A stretch of 6,921 bases of DNA from Pseudomonadaceae bacterium UBA836 (GTDB lineage Bacteria; Pseudomonadota; Gammaproteobacteria; Pseudomonadales; Pseudomonadaceae). Both the position numbers and the translations under genes were made by a program. Positions 1 to 6,612 of the stretch are shown here, piece after piece. Each line of letters opens with the position of its first letter. The stretch's first letter is position 1. The stretch is taken from assembly GCA_002296055.1 (NCBI GenBank), contig DBHE01000003.1, positions 26,912-33,832 of the forward strand, read 5' to 3'. The notes beneath the pieces are model-generated. The model searched no databases, was not told where the DNA came from, and worked only from the letters and a program-made list of their open reading frames with translations.

Positions 1-840
1 AAAGAGCTGAACCGCCAGATCACCCAGGAAGCGCACGACCTGAGCACCGCGCTGCGCGGTCAGAAGAAAACCCAGGGCAACTGGGGTGAGCTGATCCTGG
101 AGAACGTGCTGGAGCGTTCCGGCCTGCGCGCCGGCAAGGACTTCCAGCGCGAGGTCAGTATCAACAACGCCGAGGGCAAGCGTCAGCGCCCGGACGTGCT
201 GGTTTACCTGCCGCAGGACAAGCACCTGATCATCGACGCCAAGGTGTCGCTCAACGCCTACACCCGCTACATCAACAGCGAGGATGAAGCCGAACGGCGC
301 ATCGCTTTGAGCGAGCATGTGCAGTCGGTCAGCGATCGCATCCGCGAGTTGTCGGATCGTAACTACTTCGAGCTGCCGGGGCTGAATGCACCTGAAATGG
401 TGTTCATGTTTATCCCCATCGAGTCAGCCTTTGTCGAGGCGCTGAAGGCTGATGAGGGCTTGTTCCAGAAGGCAATCGAGCAAAATGTGCTGGTTGCTAC
501 CCCGACCACGCTGCTAACCAGTCTGAATATTGTGCGTCAGCTCTGGCGCTTTGAAGACCAAAACCGCCATACCGCCGAGCTGGCCGAGCGTGCAGGCAAG
601 ATCCACGACAAACTGCGCACCTTTCTGTCCAGCATGGACGGCATCGAAGGCAGTTTGGAGAAAGCGTCGCAGGCCTACCGCAAGGCGCGGGATCAACTGG
701 TCGACGGCCGCGCCAACCTGGTCAAGCAGGTTAATGAATTCAAGGATCTGGGCGTCTCGGTCAAGGCCGAACTGGGGGAGGAGTGGACCGAGCGTGCCGC
801 GCTGGAGCTGTCTCACGAGCGCGGCGAAGAGGAGACCTGA
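1..840 (+). CDS. rmuC: RmuC family DNA recombination protein, 3' part (5' end outside window)
   Basis: The frame is open from base 1 to the TGA at 838-840 and gives 279 C-terminal residues. A GTG at 106 is only an internal valine codon, because the family-typical stretch GNWGELILENVLE lies before it (window residues 26-38). RmuC proteins are thought to limit recombination at inverted repeats and carry a PD-(D/E)xK nuclease-like core. Here RPD (63-65) followed by IIDAK (77-81) fits that D...DxK pattern. Other family blocks are FIPIESAF (137-144), the LWRFEDQNR region (about 181-189) and ELAERAGKIHDK (193-204). The N-terminal membrane/coiled-coil part expected in full-length proteins (roughly 450-500 residues) is upstream of the window. 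The tail (about 235-279) is charged and probably helical. The gene converges on rnk and is unrelated in function to the urease operon. The family assignment is confident; the biochemical role is known only loosely. Confidence 0.93.
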   Translation, partial: KELNRQITQEAHDLSTALRGQKKTQGNWGELILENVLERSGLRAGKDFQREVSINNAEGKRQRPDVLVYLPQDKHLIIDAKVSLNAYTRYINSEDEAERRIALSEHVQSVSDRIRELSDRNYFELPGLNAPEMVFMFIPIESAFVEALKADEGLFQKAIEQNVLVATPTTLLTSLNIVRQLWRFEDQNRHTAELAERAGKIHDKLRTFLSSMDGIEGSLEKASQAYRKARDQLVDGRANLVKQVNEFKDLGVSVKAELGEEWTERAALELSHERGEEET

Positions 841-846
841 TTCGGT

Positions 847-871
847 GCATCGCCCCGGAATGGGGCGATGC
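847..871. terminator. Hairpin between convergent rmuC and rnk, probable bidirectional terminator
   Basis: GCATCGCCCC (847-856) and GGGGCGATGC (862-871) are perfect reverse complements and give a 10-bp GC-rich stem with a 5-nt loop. It lies 6 bp after the rmuC stop and 1 bp beyond the rnk stop, where a shared terminator would sit. Neither side has a T run, so it is not a textbook intrinsic terminator. It could instead act as a 3' end stabiliser for both mRNAs. Confidence 0.6.
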
Positions 872-872
872 G

Positions 873-1280
873 TTACAGGTGAAAGTCGCCGTTGGCTTCT
901 GGCTGGTAGACCACATCTATAATGCGCAGGCGCAGCGGGCGACCCGCCGGACCCTGCCAGTTTATGCGTTGACCAACCTTGAGCCCGATTAGCGCCATGC
1001 CTACCGGGGCAAGCACTGATATGGTGCCGGGGCGACCAGACTGTTCAGGGTACACCAAGGTCAGCACAAACTCCCGCTCGCTGGCCTCGTCGACAAAACG
1101 GACCGTGGAGTTCATCGTGACTACATCGCTGGCGATCTGCTGATGGCCGACAACCCGGGCGCGCAGCATTTCGTCCTCCAGCGCTTCAAGCATCTCCAGA
1201 GGGGCTGGTATGTCTGCCATAACCTTCTCAAGGCGTTGGACATCCAGGCGGGTCATGACGATGGCGGGTGATTTGTTCAT
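873..1280 (-). CDS. rnk: Rnk, GreA/GreB-like RNA polymerase-binding regulator of nucleoside diphosphate kinase
   Basis: The protein has 135 residues, close to E. coli Rnk (136). A short N-terminal helical region (about 1-45) is followed by the GreA/GreB C-terminal FKBP-like domain: VVTMNSTVRF (53-62), LVYPEQ (75-80), ISVLAPVGMALIGL (87-100) and the ending YQPEANGDFHL (125-135). Rnk binds RNA polymerase but, unlike GreA, has too short a coiled coil to stimulate transcript cleavage. In Escherichia and Pseudomonas it has been linked to nucleoside diphosphate kinase levels and, in P. aeruginosa, to alginate control. I chose ATG 1280 because it gives the usual N-terminus MNKSPAIVMTRLDV. In-frame ATGs at 1292 and 1316 are possible. 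The AAGGAG at 1300-1295 lies 14 nt from ATG 1280 and only 2 nt from ATG 1292, so the start is not settled. The gene is convergent with rmuC and divergent from ureD. Confidence 0.93.
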   Translation of the reverse strand: MNKSPAIVMTRLDVQRLEKVMADIPAPLEMLEALEDEMLRARVVGHQQIASDVVTMNSTVRFVDEASEREFVLTLVYPEQSGRPGTISVLAPVGMALIGLKVGQRINWQGPAGRPLRLRIIDVVYQPEANGDFHL

Positions 1281-1294
1281 GGCGAACGGCATTA

Positions 1295-1300
1295 CTCCTT
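1295..1300 (-). promoter_or_regulatory. Ribosome binding site of rnk, oddly placed
   Basis: On the minus strand AAGGAG reads from 1300 to 1295 and is the only strong Shine-Dalgarno sequence ahead of rnk. It is 14 nt from the family-supported ATG at 1280 and 2 nt from the in-frame ATG at 1292. Neither distance is ideal, though the long spacing to 1280 is tolerable. It argues against the far upstream ATG at 1316. Confidence 0.6.
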
Positions 1301-1353
1301 GATCAGAGTTGAGCATAAAAGAGACAGTGGGAATTCATCGGCAGAACGCCGAC

Positions 1354-1363
1354 GTGTCGACAC
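1354..1363. repeat. Perfect 10-bp palindrome in the rnk upstream region
   Basis: GTGTCGACAC is a perfect dyad, 74 bp upstream of the chosen rnk start. A second small inverted repeat, TCGGC/GCCGA (1338-1342 / 1348-1352), lies next to it. The position would suit an operator for rnk, but no known regulator motif is recognised and no convincing sigma-70 promoter was found beside it. Confidence 0.35.
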
Positions 1364-1408
1364 TACCAGATTGGGGCGAGGTTACAAGCTGGTGAGTGTA
1401 TCCAATTA

Positions 1409-1425
1409 TGCGCGATTATGGTGCG
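1409..1425 (+). promoter_or_regulatory. NtrC-like binding site A, distal
   Basis: TGCGCGATTATGGTGCG agrees with the enterobacterial NtrC consensus TGCACCAnnnTGGTGCA at 11 of the 14 defined positions. Its centre (1417) lies about 127 bp upstream of the start point expected for the sigma-54 promoter at 1518-1533. That falls within the usual enhancer range for NtrC. Binding is inferred from the match and the context. Confidence 0.6.
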
Positions 1426-1449
1426 CTCAAAAGCTGTCCAAGTGGTCAG

Positions 1450-1466
1450 TGTTCAAAGTTGGTGCA
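1450..1466 (+). promoter_or_regulatory. NtrC-like binding site B, middle
   Basis: TGTTCAAAGTTGGTGCA matches the NtrC consensus at 11 of 14 defined positions. The right half-site GGTGCA is perfect and the left half-site is weak. Its centre (1458) is 41 bp, about four helical turns, from site A, which would place the two on the same DNA face. It is about 86 bp upstream of the expected start point. Confidence 0.55.
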
Positions 1467-1474
1467 TTTTGCTG

Positions 1475-1491
1475 TGCGCCGGGCCTGTGCA
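1475..1491 (+). promoter_or_regulatory. NtrC-like binding site C, proximal
   Basis: TGCGCCGGGCCTGTGCA has both half-sites at 5 of 6 with the required 5-bp centre, or 10 of 14 against the extended consensus. It overlaps a perfect TGCACC half-site (1488-1493) in a different register, so the exact site could shift. Its centre (1483) is about 61 bp upstream of the expected start point. That is close for an enhancer, so it may act as a weak or modulatory site. Confidence 0.45.
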
Positions 1492-1517
1492 CCCCGCGGA
1501 ATCAGGGAGCGCTTGTG

Positions 1518-1533
1518 TGGCATGGCACTTGCT
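1518..1533 (+). promoter_or_regulatory. Sigma-54 (RpoN) promoter of the urease operon
   Basis: TGGCATGGCACTTGCT fits the sigma-54 consensus TGGCACG-N4-TTGCW with one mismatch (T for C at the sixth base). The invariant GG (1519-1520) and GC (1531-1532) are separated by exactly 10 bp. Transcription should begin about 12 bp downstream, near 1544, leaving a leader of about 28 nt before ureD. No comparable sigma-70 promoter was found between here and ureD. Together with the NtrC-like sites upstream, this predicts activation of the operon when nitrogen is short. Confidence 0.85.
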
Positions 1534-1548
1534 CTGTATACCGGGATT

Positions 1549-1561
1549 TTTTGCAGCAAAA
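1549..1561. repeat. Inverted repeat in the ureD leader
   Basis: TTTTGC (1549-1554) and GCAAAA (1556-1561) are perfect inverted copies around a single central A. The repeat begins about 5 bp after the predicted start point and ends just before the ureD ribosome binding site (TGAGGA, 1563-1568). The single-base loop is too small for an RNA hairpin of full stem length, so a DNA-level operator is the likelier role, if it has one. Confidence 0.3.
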
Positions 1562-1571
1562 CTGAGGACGC

Positions 1572-2429
1572 ATGACACACGCCTGGCACCTTGAGCAGCA
1601 CGATAGCGCGTTAAACTGGCAGGCAGGGCTGAGGCTTGGCTTTGTTCGCTCTGGCGCGCGCACCCAGCTCGCTCACACCAGTCACCGCGGCCCCCTGCGC
1701 GTGCAGCGCCCATTCACACCGGAAGGGGTGGATTGCCCGCATCTATACATCCTGCATCCGCCCGGCGGCATGGTCAGTGGCGATAACCTGCGTCTGCAGG
1801 CCGACATGCAGCAGGATGCCTGTGCTGTGTTGACCACGCCGTCCTCCGGCAAGTTTTACCGCGCTCGCGACAACGGCACGCTGCAGGTGCAGCACAACCG
1901 CTTTTCGCTGGCACAAGGCAGCAGCCTGGAATACCTCCCGCAGGACACCATCGCCTTTGAGGGCTGCAATGCCCAGATGATGACGCGCATCGATCTGGCG
2001 GCAGACGCCCGCTGCATTGCCTGGGACCTGCTTTGCCTTGGCCGCCCGGCAGCCGGCGAGGGCTTCAGCTATGGTCAGGTAGACCAGCGACTGGACGTCT
2101 GGCGCGATGGCCGCCCGATCTACATCGAACGTAACCAGTTTGTCGGCGGCGATCCGTTGCTCGAAGCCCGCTGGGGTCTTGGCGGCTGTGGCGTCAGTGG
2201 CACCTGGCTGGCGACCGTGCAGTTGGATCGTCAGCAGATGGATGACCTGCGCGAGAGCCTGACCGATTGCCCCGAGCTGGCGCTGACTCAGCGCAACGGG
2301 CTGCTGATTGGCCGTTATCTGGGCGTGCATGCCGAGCATGCACGCAACACCTTTATTCGTTTGTGGCGGCAGCTGCGACCGTTGATCAACGGTCGTGAAC
2401 CCTGTGCACCACGCATCTGGAACACTTGA
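1572..2429 (+). CDS. ureD: Urease accessory protein UreD (UreH family)
   Basis: The 285-residue protein matches the usual UreD/UreH length. UreD is the scaffold that binds apo-urease and recruits UreF and UreG. It is thought to provide a channel through which nickel reaches the active site. Visible family blocks are GPLRVQRPF (40-48), HPPGGMVSGDNL (62-73), TTPSSGKFYR (88-97), EYLPQDTIAFEGC (120-132) and WDLLCLGRPAAGEGF (151-165). The C-terminus has the usual RNGLLIGRYLG (241-251). The start ATG at 1572 follows TGAGGA (1563-1568) and gives an N-terminus with the family's W-x-a-x-L pattern. It is the first gene of the operon, directly downstream of the sigma-54 promoter. The stop is 15 bp before ureA. 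It is soluble, with no signal peptide or membrane segment. Confidence 0.96.
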   Translation: MTHAWHLEQHDSALNWQAGLRLGFVRSGARTQLAHTSHRGPLRVQRPFTPEGVDCPHLYILHPPGGMVSGDNLRLQADMQQDACAVLTTPSSGKFYRARDNGTLQVQHNRFSLAQGSSLEYLPQDTIAFEGCNAQMMTRIDLAADARCIAWDLLCLGRPAAGEGFSYGQVDQRLDVWRDGRPIYIERNQFVGGDPLLEARWGLGGCGVSGTWLATVQLDRQQMDDLRESLTDCPELALTQRNGLLIGRYLGVHAEHARNTFIRLWRQLRPLINGREPCAPRIWNT

Positions 2430-2444
2430 GACGGAGCCCTCTTC

Positions 2445-2747
2445 ATGGAGCTGACACCCCGCGAGAAAGACAAGCTGCTGCTGTTCACCGCTGCGCTGCT
2501 GGCCGAGCGCCGGCTGGCCCGTGGCGTCAAGCTGAACTACCCAGAGTCGATGGCCTATATCAGTGCCGCGATCATGGAAGGCGCACGTGACGGCCGCAGT
2601 GTGGCCGACATGATGAGCTACGGCCGCACGCTGCTGACCCGCGAGCAGGTGATGCCCGGCGTACCGGAGCTGCTGGCCGAGGTGCAGATCGAAGCCACTT
2701 TCCCGGACGGCACCAAGCTGGTCACCGTTCACAACCCGATTCCGTGA
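2445..2747 (+). CDS. ureA: Urease gamma subunit UreA
   Basis: The protein has 100 residues, the standard length of a free-standing gamma subunit. It packs against UreC in the (UreABC)3 trimer and has no catalytic residues itself. Diagnostic segments are [11 protein letters not shown] (1-11), LNYPE (30-34), the EGARDG turn (45-50), VMPGVPE (69-75) and the C-terminal [14 protein letters not shown] (86-99). GGAG at 2433-2436 gives an 8-nt spacing to the ATG. The subunit is not fused to UreB, unlike the Helicobacter arrangement. ureB follows after only 10 bp, and no acetyltransferase gene is inserted between them, as I recall for P. aeruginosa. Confidence 0.98.
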   Translation: MELTPREKDKLLLFTAALLAERRLARGVKLNYPESMAYISAAIMEGARDGRSVADMMSYGRTLLTREQVMPGVPELLAEVQIEATFPDGTKLVTVHNPIP

Positions 2748-2757
2748 GGAGCCCGAC

Positions 2758-3063
2758 ATGATTCCAGGAGAAGTGCAGACCCGCCCCGGCGTGCTGCAAC
2801 TGAACGAAGGCCGCGAAACGCTGGTGATCAGCGTTGCCAACGCGGGCGACCGCCCGGTGCAGGTTGGCTCCCACTATCACTTTGCCGAGACCAATCCTGC
2901 GCTGCAGTTTGATCGCGACGCGGCGCGCGGTTTCCGTCTCAACATCGCTGCTGGCACTGCAGTGCGCTTCGAGCCGGGCCAGAGCCGCGAGGTAGAGCTG
3001 GTGGCGCTGGCAGGCGAGCGCAAGGTCTATGGCTTCCGTGGCGACGTCATGGGCAGTCTCTGA
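2758..3063 (+). CDS. ureB: Urease beta subunit UreB
   Basis: The 101-residue protein is the urease beta subunit, a small beta-rich structural chain. Its recognisable segments are MIPGE at the N-terminus, [10 protein letters not shown] (37-46), [18 protein letters not shown] (57-74) and [10 protein letters not shown] (90-99). In the Klebsiella enzyme the beta subunit contacts UreC close to the site where UreD and UreF dock, so it also matters for activation. The ribosome binding site TGAGGAG (2745-2751) overlaps the ureA stop codon with 6-nt spacing to the ATG. That suggests coupled translation and roughly equal subunit synthesis. The gene is 21 bp from ureC. Confidence 0.98.
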   Translation: MIPGEVQTRPGVLQLNEGRETLVISVANAGDRPVQVGSHYHFAETNPALQFDRDAARGFRLNIAAGTAVRFEPGQSREVELVALAGERKVYGFRGDVMGSL

Positions 3064-3084
3064 ACAGATTGGGAGAAGCGAACA

Positions 3085-4785
3085 ATGGAAATCAGCAGAC
3101 AGGCCTATGCGGAAATGTACGGCCCGACTACCGGCGACCGCGTCCGCCTCGGTGATACCGAGTTGTGGATCAGCGTCGAGAAGGATCTGACCCGCTACGG
3201 CGAAGAAGTGAAGTTCGGTGGTGGCAAGGTCATCCGTGATGGCATGGGCCAGAGCCAGCGAACCCGCGCCGAGACGCCGGACACCGTCATCACCAACGCC
3301 CTGATTGTGGATTGGTGGGGCGTGATCAAGGCCGATGTGGCGATCAAGGATGGCAACATCCAGGCCATCGGCAAGGCGGGCAACCCGGACATTCAGCCCG
3401 GTATCGATATCATCGTTGGCCCGAGTACCGAAGTCATCGCCGGTGAGGGCATGATCCTCACCGCTGGTGGTATCGATGCGCACATTCACTTCATCTGCCC
3501 GCAGCAGATTGATGAGGCGCTGATGTCGGGCGTCACCACCATGATTGGTGGTGGCACCGGCCCGGCCACCGGCACCAACGCAACCACCTGTACGCCCGGT
3601 GCCTGGCACATCGGCAAGATGCTGCAGTCGGCCGAATGCTTCCCGATGAACCTGGGCTTTCTCGGTAAGGGCAACGCCAGCCTGCCGGACCCGTTGGAAG
3701 AGCAGATCCAGGCCGGTGCCATGGGCATGAAGCTACACGAAGACTGGGGTACCACCCCGGCGGCGATCGACTGCTGTCTGAGCGTGGCCGATGCCTTTGA
3801 CGTGCAGGTGGCGATCCACACTGACACGTTGAACGAATCCGGTTTTGTGGAAGACACCCTGGCGGCCATCAACGGCCGAGTGATTCACACCTACCACACC
3901 GAAGGCGCTGGTGGCGGTCACGCACCGGACATTATCAAGGCCTGCGGCGAATCCAACGTGCTGCCGTCCTCGACCAACCCGACGCGGCCCTACACCATCA
4001 ACACCGTCGACGAGCACCTCGACATGCTGATGGTCTGCCACCACCTGGATCCTGCTATCGCCGAAGACGTTGCTTTCGCCGACTCGCGCATTCGCCGCGA
4101 AACCATCGCTGCTGAAGACATCCTGCATGACCTGGGTGCCTTCTGCATGATCTCCTCCGACTCGCAGGCCATGGGCCGCGTCGGTGAGGTGATTACCCGT
4201 ACCTGGCAAACCGCGCACAAGATGAAAGTGCAGCGCGGCCCGCTGGAGGGCGACGATGATTGGTCCGACAACGCGCGGGTCAAACGCTACATCGCCAAGT
4301 ACACCATCAACCCGGCGATCACTATGGGTGTCGGGCACGTTGTCGGCTCGATTGAAGTCGGTAAGCTGGCGGACCTGGTGCTGTGGAAGCCTGCTTTCTT
4401 CGGCACCAAGCCGAGTCTGATTCTCAAGGGCGGCGCCATTGCAGCTGCACCTATGGGCGATCCCAATGCCTCGATCCCAACGCCGCAGCCGGTGCACTAC
4501 CGACCGATGTTCGGTGCCTTCGGCCGCGGCATGGACACCACCTGTGTGACCTTCGTATCGCAGGCGTCGATCGATGGCGGCGTGGCCGAGAAACTGGGCC
4601 TCAAGCGTAGGCTGGAAGCGGTGCGTAACACCCGCAATATCAGCAAGGCCGATATGAAACTGAATGACTATCAGCCGGACATCAGCGTCGATCCGCAGAC
4701 CTACGTGGTCAAGGCCGACGGCGTTGAGCTGCTCTGCGAGCCGGCCGATGAGCTGCCGCTGGCGCAGCGTTACTACCTGTTTTAA
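3085..4785 (+). CDS. ureC: Urease alpha (catalytic) subunit UreC
   Basis: The 566-residue amidohydrolase-fold subunit hydrolyses urea at a di-nickel centre in the cytoplasm. Every key residue can be placed, one lower than the Klebsiella numbering. Nickel ligands are H133 and H135 (DAHIHF), the carbamylated lysine K216 (GMKLHEDWG), H245 (VAIHTD), H271 ([12 protein letters not shown]) and D359 ([12 protein letters not shown]). Substrate and catalytic histidines are H218 and H319 on the mobile flap, with the flap cysteine C318 also present (MVCHHLD). The typical ending [10 protein letters not shown] is complete. The start is supported by [22 protein letters not shown] in frame and by GGGAG (3071-3075), 9 nt upstream. 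No frameshift or insertion is visible, so the enzyme should be active once nickel is loaded. Confidence 0.99.
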   Translation: MEISRQAYAEMYGPTTGDRVRLGDTELWISVEKDLTRYGEEVKFGGGKVIRDGMGQSQRTRAETPDTVITNALIVDWWGVIKADVAIKDGNIQAIGKAGNPDIQPGIDIIVGPSTEVIAGEGMILTAGGIDAHIHFICPQQIDEALMSGVTTMIGGGTGPATGTNATTCTPGAWHIGKMLQSAECFPMNLGFLGKGNASLPDPLEEQIQAGAMGMKLHEDWGTTPAAIDCCLSVADAFDVQVAIHTDTLNESGFVEDTLAAINGRVIHTYHTEGAGGGHAPDIIKACGESNVLPSSTNPTRPYTINTVDEHLDMLMVCHHLDPAIAEDVAFADSRIRRETIAAEDILHDLGAFCMISSDSQAMGRVGEVITRTWQTAHKMKVQRGPLEGDDDWSDNARVKRYIAKYTINPAITMGVGHVVGSIEVGKLADLVLWKPAFFGTKPSLILKGGAIAAAPMGDPNASIPTPQPVHYRPMFGAFGRGMDTTCVTFVSQASIDGGVAEKLGLKRRLEAVRNTRNISKADMKLNDYQPDISVDPQTYVVKADGVELLCEPADELPLAQRYYLF

Positions 4786-4795
4786 GGAGAGCACG

Positions 4796-5281
4796 ATGCT
4801 GGAATGTCATGCCTGGCTGGAAGAGTCCGGCCCCCATGACCACGTACTGGAACTGACCTACGAGCTGCGCACCCGCAGCCGCCTGCGCGCCAAAACGGTA
4901 GCGGGTGAGGAAGTCGGTCTGTTTCTGCCCCGAGGCCGCGTGCTGGCGCAGGGCGATCGCCTGCAGTGCCTGGATGGCAGTGTGCTGATGATTGCGGCCG
5001 CGCCGGAGAAGCTCTCGCGCGTGGTCTGTGACGAAACCCTGAAACTGGCCCGCGCGGCCTACCACATGGGCAACCGCCACGTGGCGCTGGAGGTGCACGC
5101 CACCGAGCTGCGCTATCAGTGCGATCACGTGCTGGACGCCATGCTGGTTGGCTTCGGGCTGGAGGTGGATCAGATCACCGCGCCGTTCAACCCGGAGAAG
5201 GGCGCGTATCACAACCACAGTCACAGCGTCGCGACGCCCGCTGCGCCGCTGCTGCGACTGGCAGGCCATGCCCATGACTGA
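4796..5281 (+). CDS. ureE: Urease nickel metallochaperone UreE
   Basis: The 161-residue protein is a cytoplasmic nickel-binding chaperone that hands nickel to UreG. Residues 1-70 form the beta-rich N-terminal domain and about 72-135 the metal-binding domain, with AYHMGNRHVALE (88-99) holding the conserved H90 and H95. The next motif reads YQCDHVLDAML: one histidine (H111) is kept, while the position I believe is His110 in Klebsiella is C109. The C-terminal tail is only modestly His-rich (HNHSHS at 139-144, GHAHD at 157-161), unlike the long polyhistidine tail of Klebsiella UreE. Starting at ATG 4796, with AGGAGA (4785-4790) upstream, restores the family N-terminus. An in-frame ATG at 4664 lies inside ureC and is rejected. 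The last 8 bases overlap ureF. Confidence 0.95.
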   Translation: MLECHAWLEESGPHDHVLELTYELRTRSRLRAKTVAGEEVGLFLPRGRVLAQGDRLQCLDGSVLMIAAAPEKLSRVVCDETLKLARAAYHMGNRHVALEVHATELRYQCDHVLDAMLVGFGLEVDQITAPFNPEKGAYHNHSHSVATPAAPLLRLAGHAHD

Positions 5282-5963
5282 GCTGAACCCGGTCGCCGAT
5301 CTGGCCCTGCTGCGCGTGCTGCAGTTGGCCAGTCCGGCACTGCCGATTGGTGCCTACGCCTACTCGCAAGGGTTGGAGTACGCCATTGAGCAGAACTGGG
5401 TGAGCGACATCGACAGCGCCGCGCACTGGCTGGGCGGCTTGCTGGGTCACTCGCTGGCGCGGCTGGATATTCCGCTGTTGCTGCGCCAGTACGACGCGCT
5501 GGAGCGTGACGACGAAGGCGCGCTGTTTTCCTGGAATGACTGGCTGCTGGCCAACCGGGAAACCGCTGAGCTTTATCTGGAAGACAGCCAACAGGGCGGG
5601 GCGCTGCTGCGCCTGCTCAAGTCGCTGGCGGTACCGGCGGCGATTGAGTGGCCGCAGGGCGAGCCAATCGCGCTGATGACTGCTTTGGCGATGGCCGGGC
5701 AGCACTGGCAGACCGGCGCCCGCGCGCTGGCCCTCGGTGCGCTCTGGAGCTGGCTGGAAAACCAGACCGGCGCCGCCACCAAGCTGATTCCGCTCGGGCA
5801 GACCGATGCCCAGCGGCTGCTGGATCGCATGTTGCCCGATCTGCCAGCGGTAGTGGATACCGCCGCTACATTGTCCGCTGATGACCTCGGCGCAGGATTA
5901 CCGGGCTTGGCCTTTGCCAGCGCCCGCCATGAACATCAATACACCCGATTGTTTCGATCATAA
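5274..5963 (+). CDS. ureF: Urease accessory protein UreF
   Basis: The protein is 229 residues long and almost entirely helical. UreF bridges UreD and UreG in the activation complex and is thought to couple GTP hydrolysis to correct nickel loading. Family motifs are LQLASPALPIGAYAYSQGLE (16-35), NRETAELYLEDSQQGGALLRL (94-114), ATKLIPLGQTDAQRLL (168-183) and the C-terminal LAFASARHEHQYTRLFRS (212-229). The start at ATG 5274 overlaps the ureE stop by 8 bp. An ATG two codons earlier (5268) is equally in frame. No strong Shine-Dalgarno precedes either; only a weak GCAGG lies at 5261-5265. Translation is therefore probably coupled to ureE termination. Frames extending upstream to 5148 run through ureE and have no family similarity there. 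Confidence 0.95.
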   Translation: MTELNPVADLALLRVLQLASPALPIGAYAYSQGLEYAIEQNWVSDIDSAAHWLGGLLGHSLARLDIPLLLRQYDALERDDEGALFSWNDWLLANRETAELYLEDSQQGGALLRLLKSLAVPAAIEWPQGEPIALMTALAMAGQHWQTGARALALGALWSWLENQTGAATKLIPLGQTDAQRLLDRMLPDLPAVVDTAATLSADDLGAGLPGLAFASARHEHQYTRLFRS

Positions 5964-5976
5964 GGAGCACTGACAC

Positions 5977-6612
5977 ATGACTTCCAGACCTGCACTGCGG
6001 GTAGGCATCGGCGGACCGGTCGGGTCCGGCAAGACCGCGCTGGTTCGCACCCTCTGCGAGCGCCTGTATCCGCACTACAACCTGGGCGTGATCACCAACG
6101 ATATCTACACGCGCGAAGACGCTGACTTTCTGCTGCGCCACCAGGCTCTGCCGGAAGACCGCATCCTTGGTGTAGAAACCGGCGGCTGCCCGCACACCGC
6201 AATTCGCGAAGACGCCTCCATGAACCTGGCGGCGGTTGCCGAGCTGCAGGAGCGCTTCCCGGAAATGGAACTGGTGCTGGTAGAAAGCGGCGGCGACAAC
6301 CTGGCCGCGACCTTCAGCCCGGAGCTGTCTGACCTGACTCTCTACGTGATCGACGTTTCCGCCGGCGACAAGATTCCGCGCAAGGGCGGCCCGGGCATTA
6401 CCCGTTCTGACCTGCTGATCATCAACAAGACCGACCTGGCCCCGCTGGTTGGTGCCGACCTGGACGTGATGGACCGCGACGCCAAGAAGATGCGCGGCGA
6501 GCGTCCGTTCGTATTCTCCAACCTCAAGAGCGGTCAGGGCGTAGAGCAGATCATCGAGTTTATCGCCGCCCAAGGCATGCTGAAGGCCCCGCCGAGCGAA
6601 GCAGTCGGTTAG
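5977..6612 (+). CDS. ureG: Urease accessory GTPase UreG
   Basis: This 211-residue SIMIBI-class GTPase forms a nickel-bound dimer and drives urease activation by GTP hydrolysis. The P-loop is GGPVGSGKT (12-20). The invariant metal-binding CPH is at 71-73, inside [15 protein letters not shown]. The switch region ESGGDNL is at 103-109 and the guanine-specificity NKTD at 150-153. SNLKSGQG (181-188) completes the nucleotide pocket. The ribosome binding site AAGGAG (5962-5967) overlaps the ureF TAA, with 9-nt spacing to the ATG. Two stop codons in tandem (TAG TAA, 6610-6615) end the gene. It is the last gene of the operon; no hupE/ureJ nickel permease follows within the window. Confidence 0.98.
   Translation: MTSRPALRVGIGGPVGSGKTALVRTLCERLYPHYNLGVITNDIYTREDADFLLRHQALPEDRILGVETGGCPHTAIREDASMNLAAVAELQERFPEMELVLVESGGDNLAATFSPELSDLTLYVIDVSAGDKIPRKGGPGITRSDLLIINKTDLAPLVGADLDVMDRDAKKMRGERPFVFSNLKSGQGVEQIIEFIAAQGMLKAPPSEAVG

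Noticed and set aside
1425..1517. IHF site between the enhancer sites and the sigma-54 promoter
   Set aside because: No sequence close to WATCAANNNNTTR was found on either strand; near matches fail at core positions.
1299..1565. Possible 88-residue plus-strand protein in the rnk-ureD intergenic region
   Set aside because: It covers the NtrC-like sites and the sigma-54 promoter, has a non-family sequence and no good ribosome binding site.
1743..2840. Minus-strand open frame (365 codons) opposite ureD, ureA and the start of ureB
   Set aside because: It spans three real genes on the other strand and resembles no protein family. It is a codon-bias artefact.
2722..3609. Minus-strand open frame (295 codons) opposite ureB and the 5' part of ureC
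   Set aside because: Same antisense artefact; composition is low in recognisable structure and there is no ribosome binding site evidence.
3733..4794. Long minus-strand open frame (353 codons) opposite ureC
   Set aside because: It lies entirely antisense to an intact ureC and its translation shows no family motif. High G/C at third codon positions commonly opens such antisense frames.
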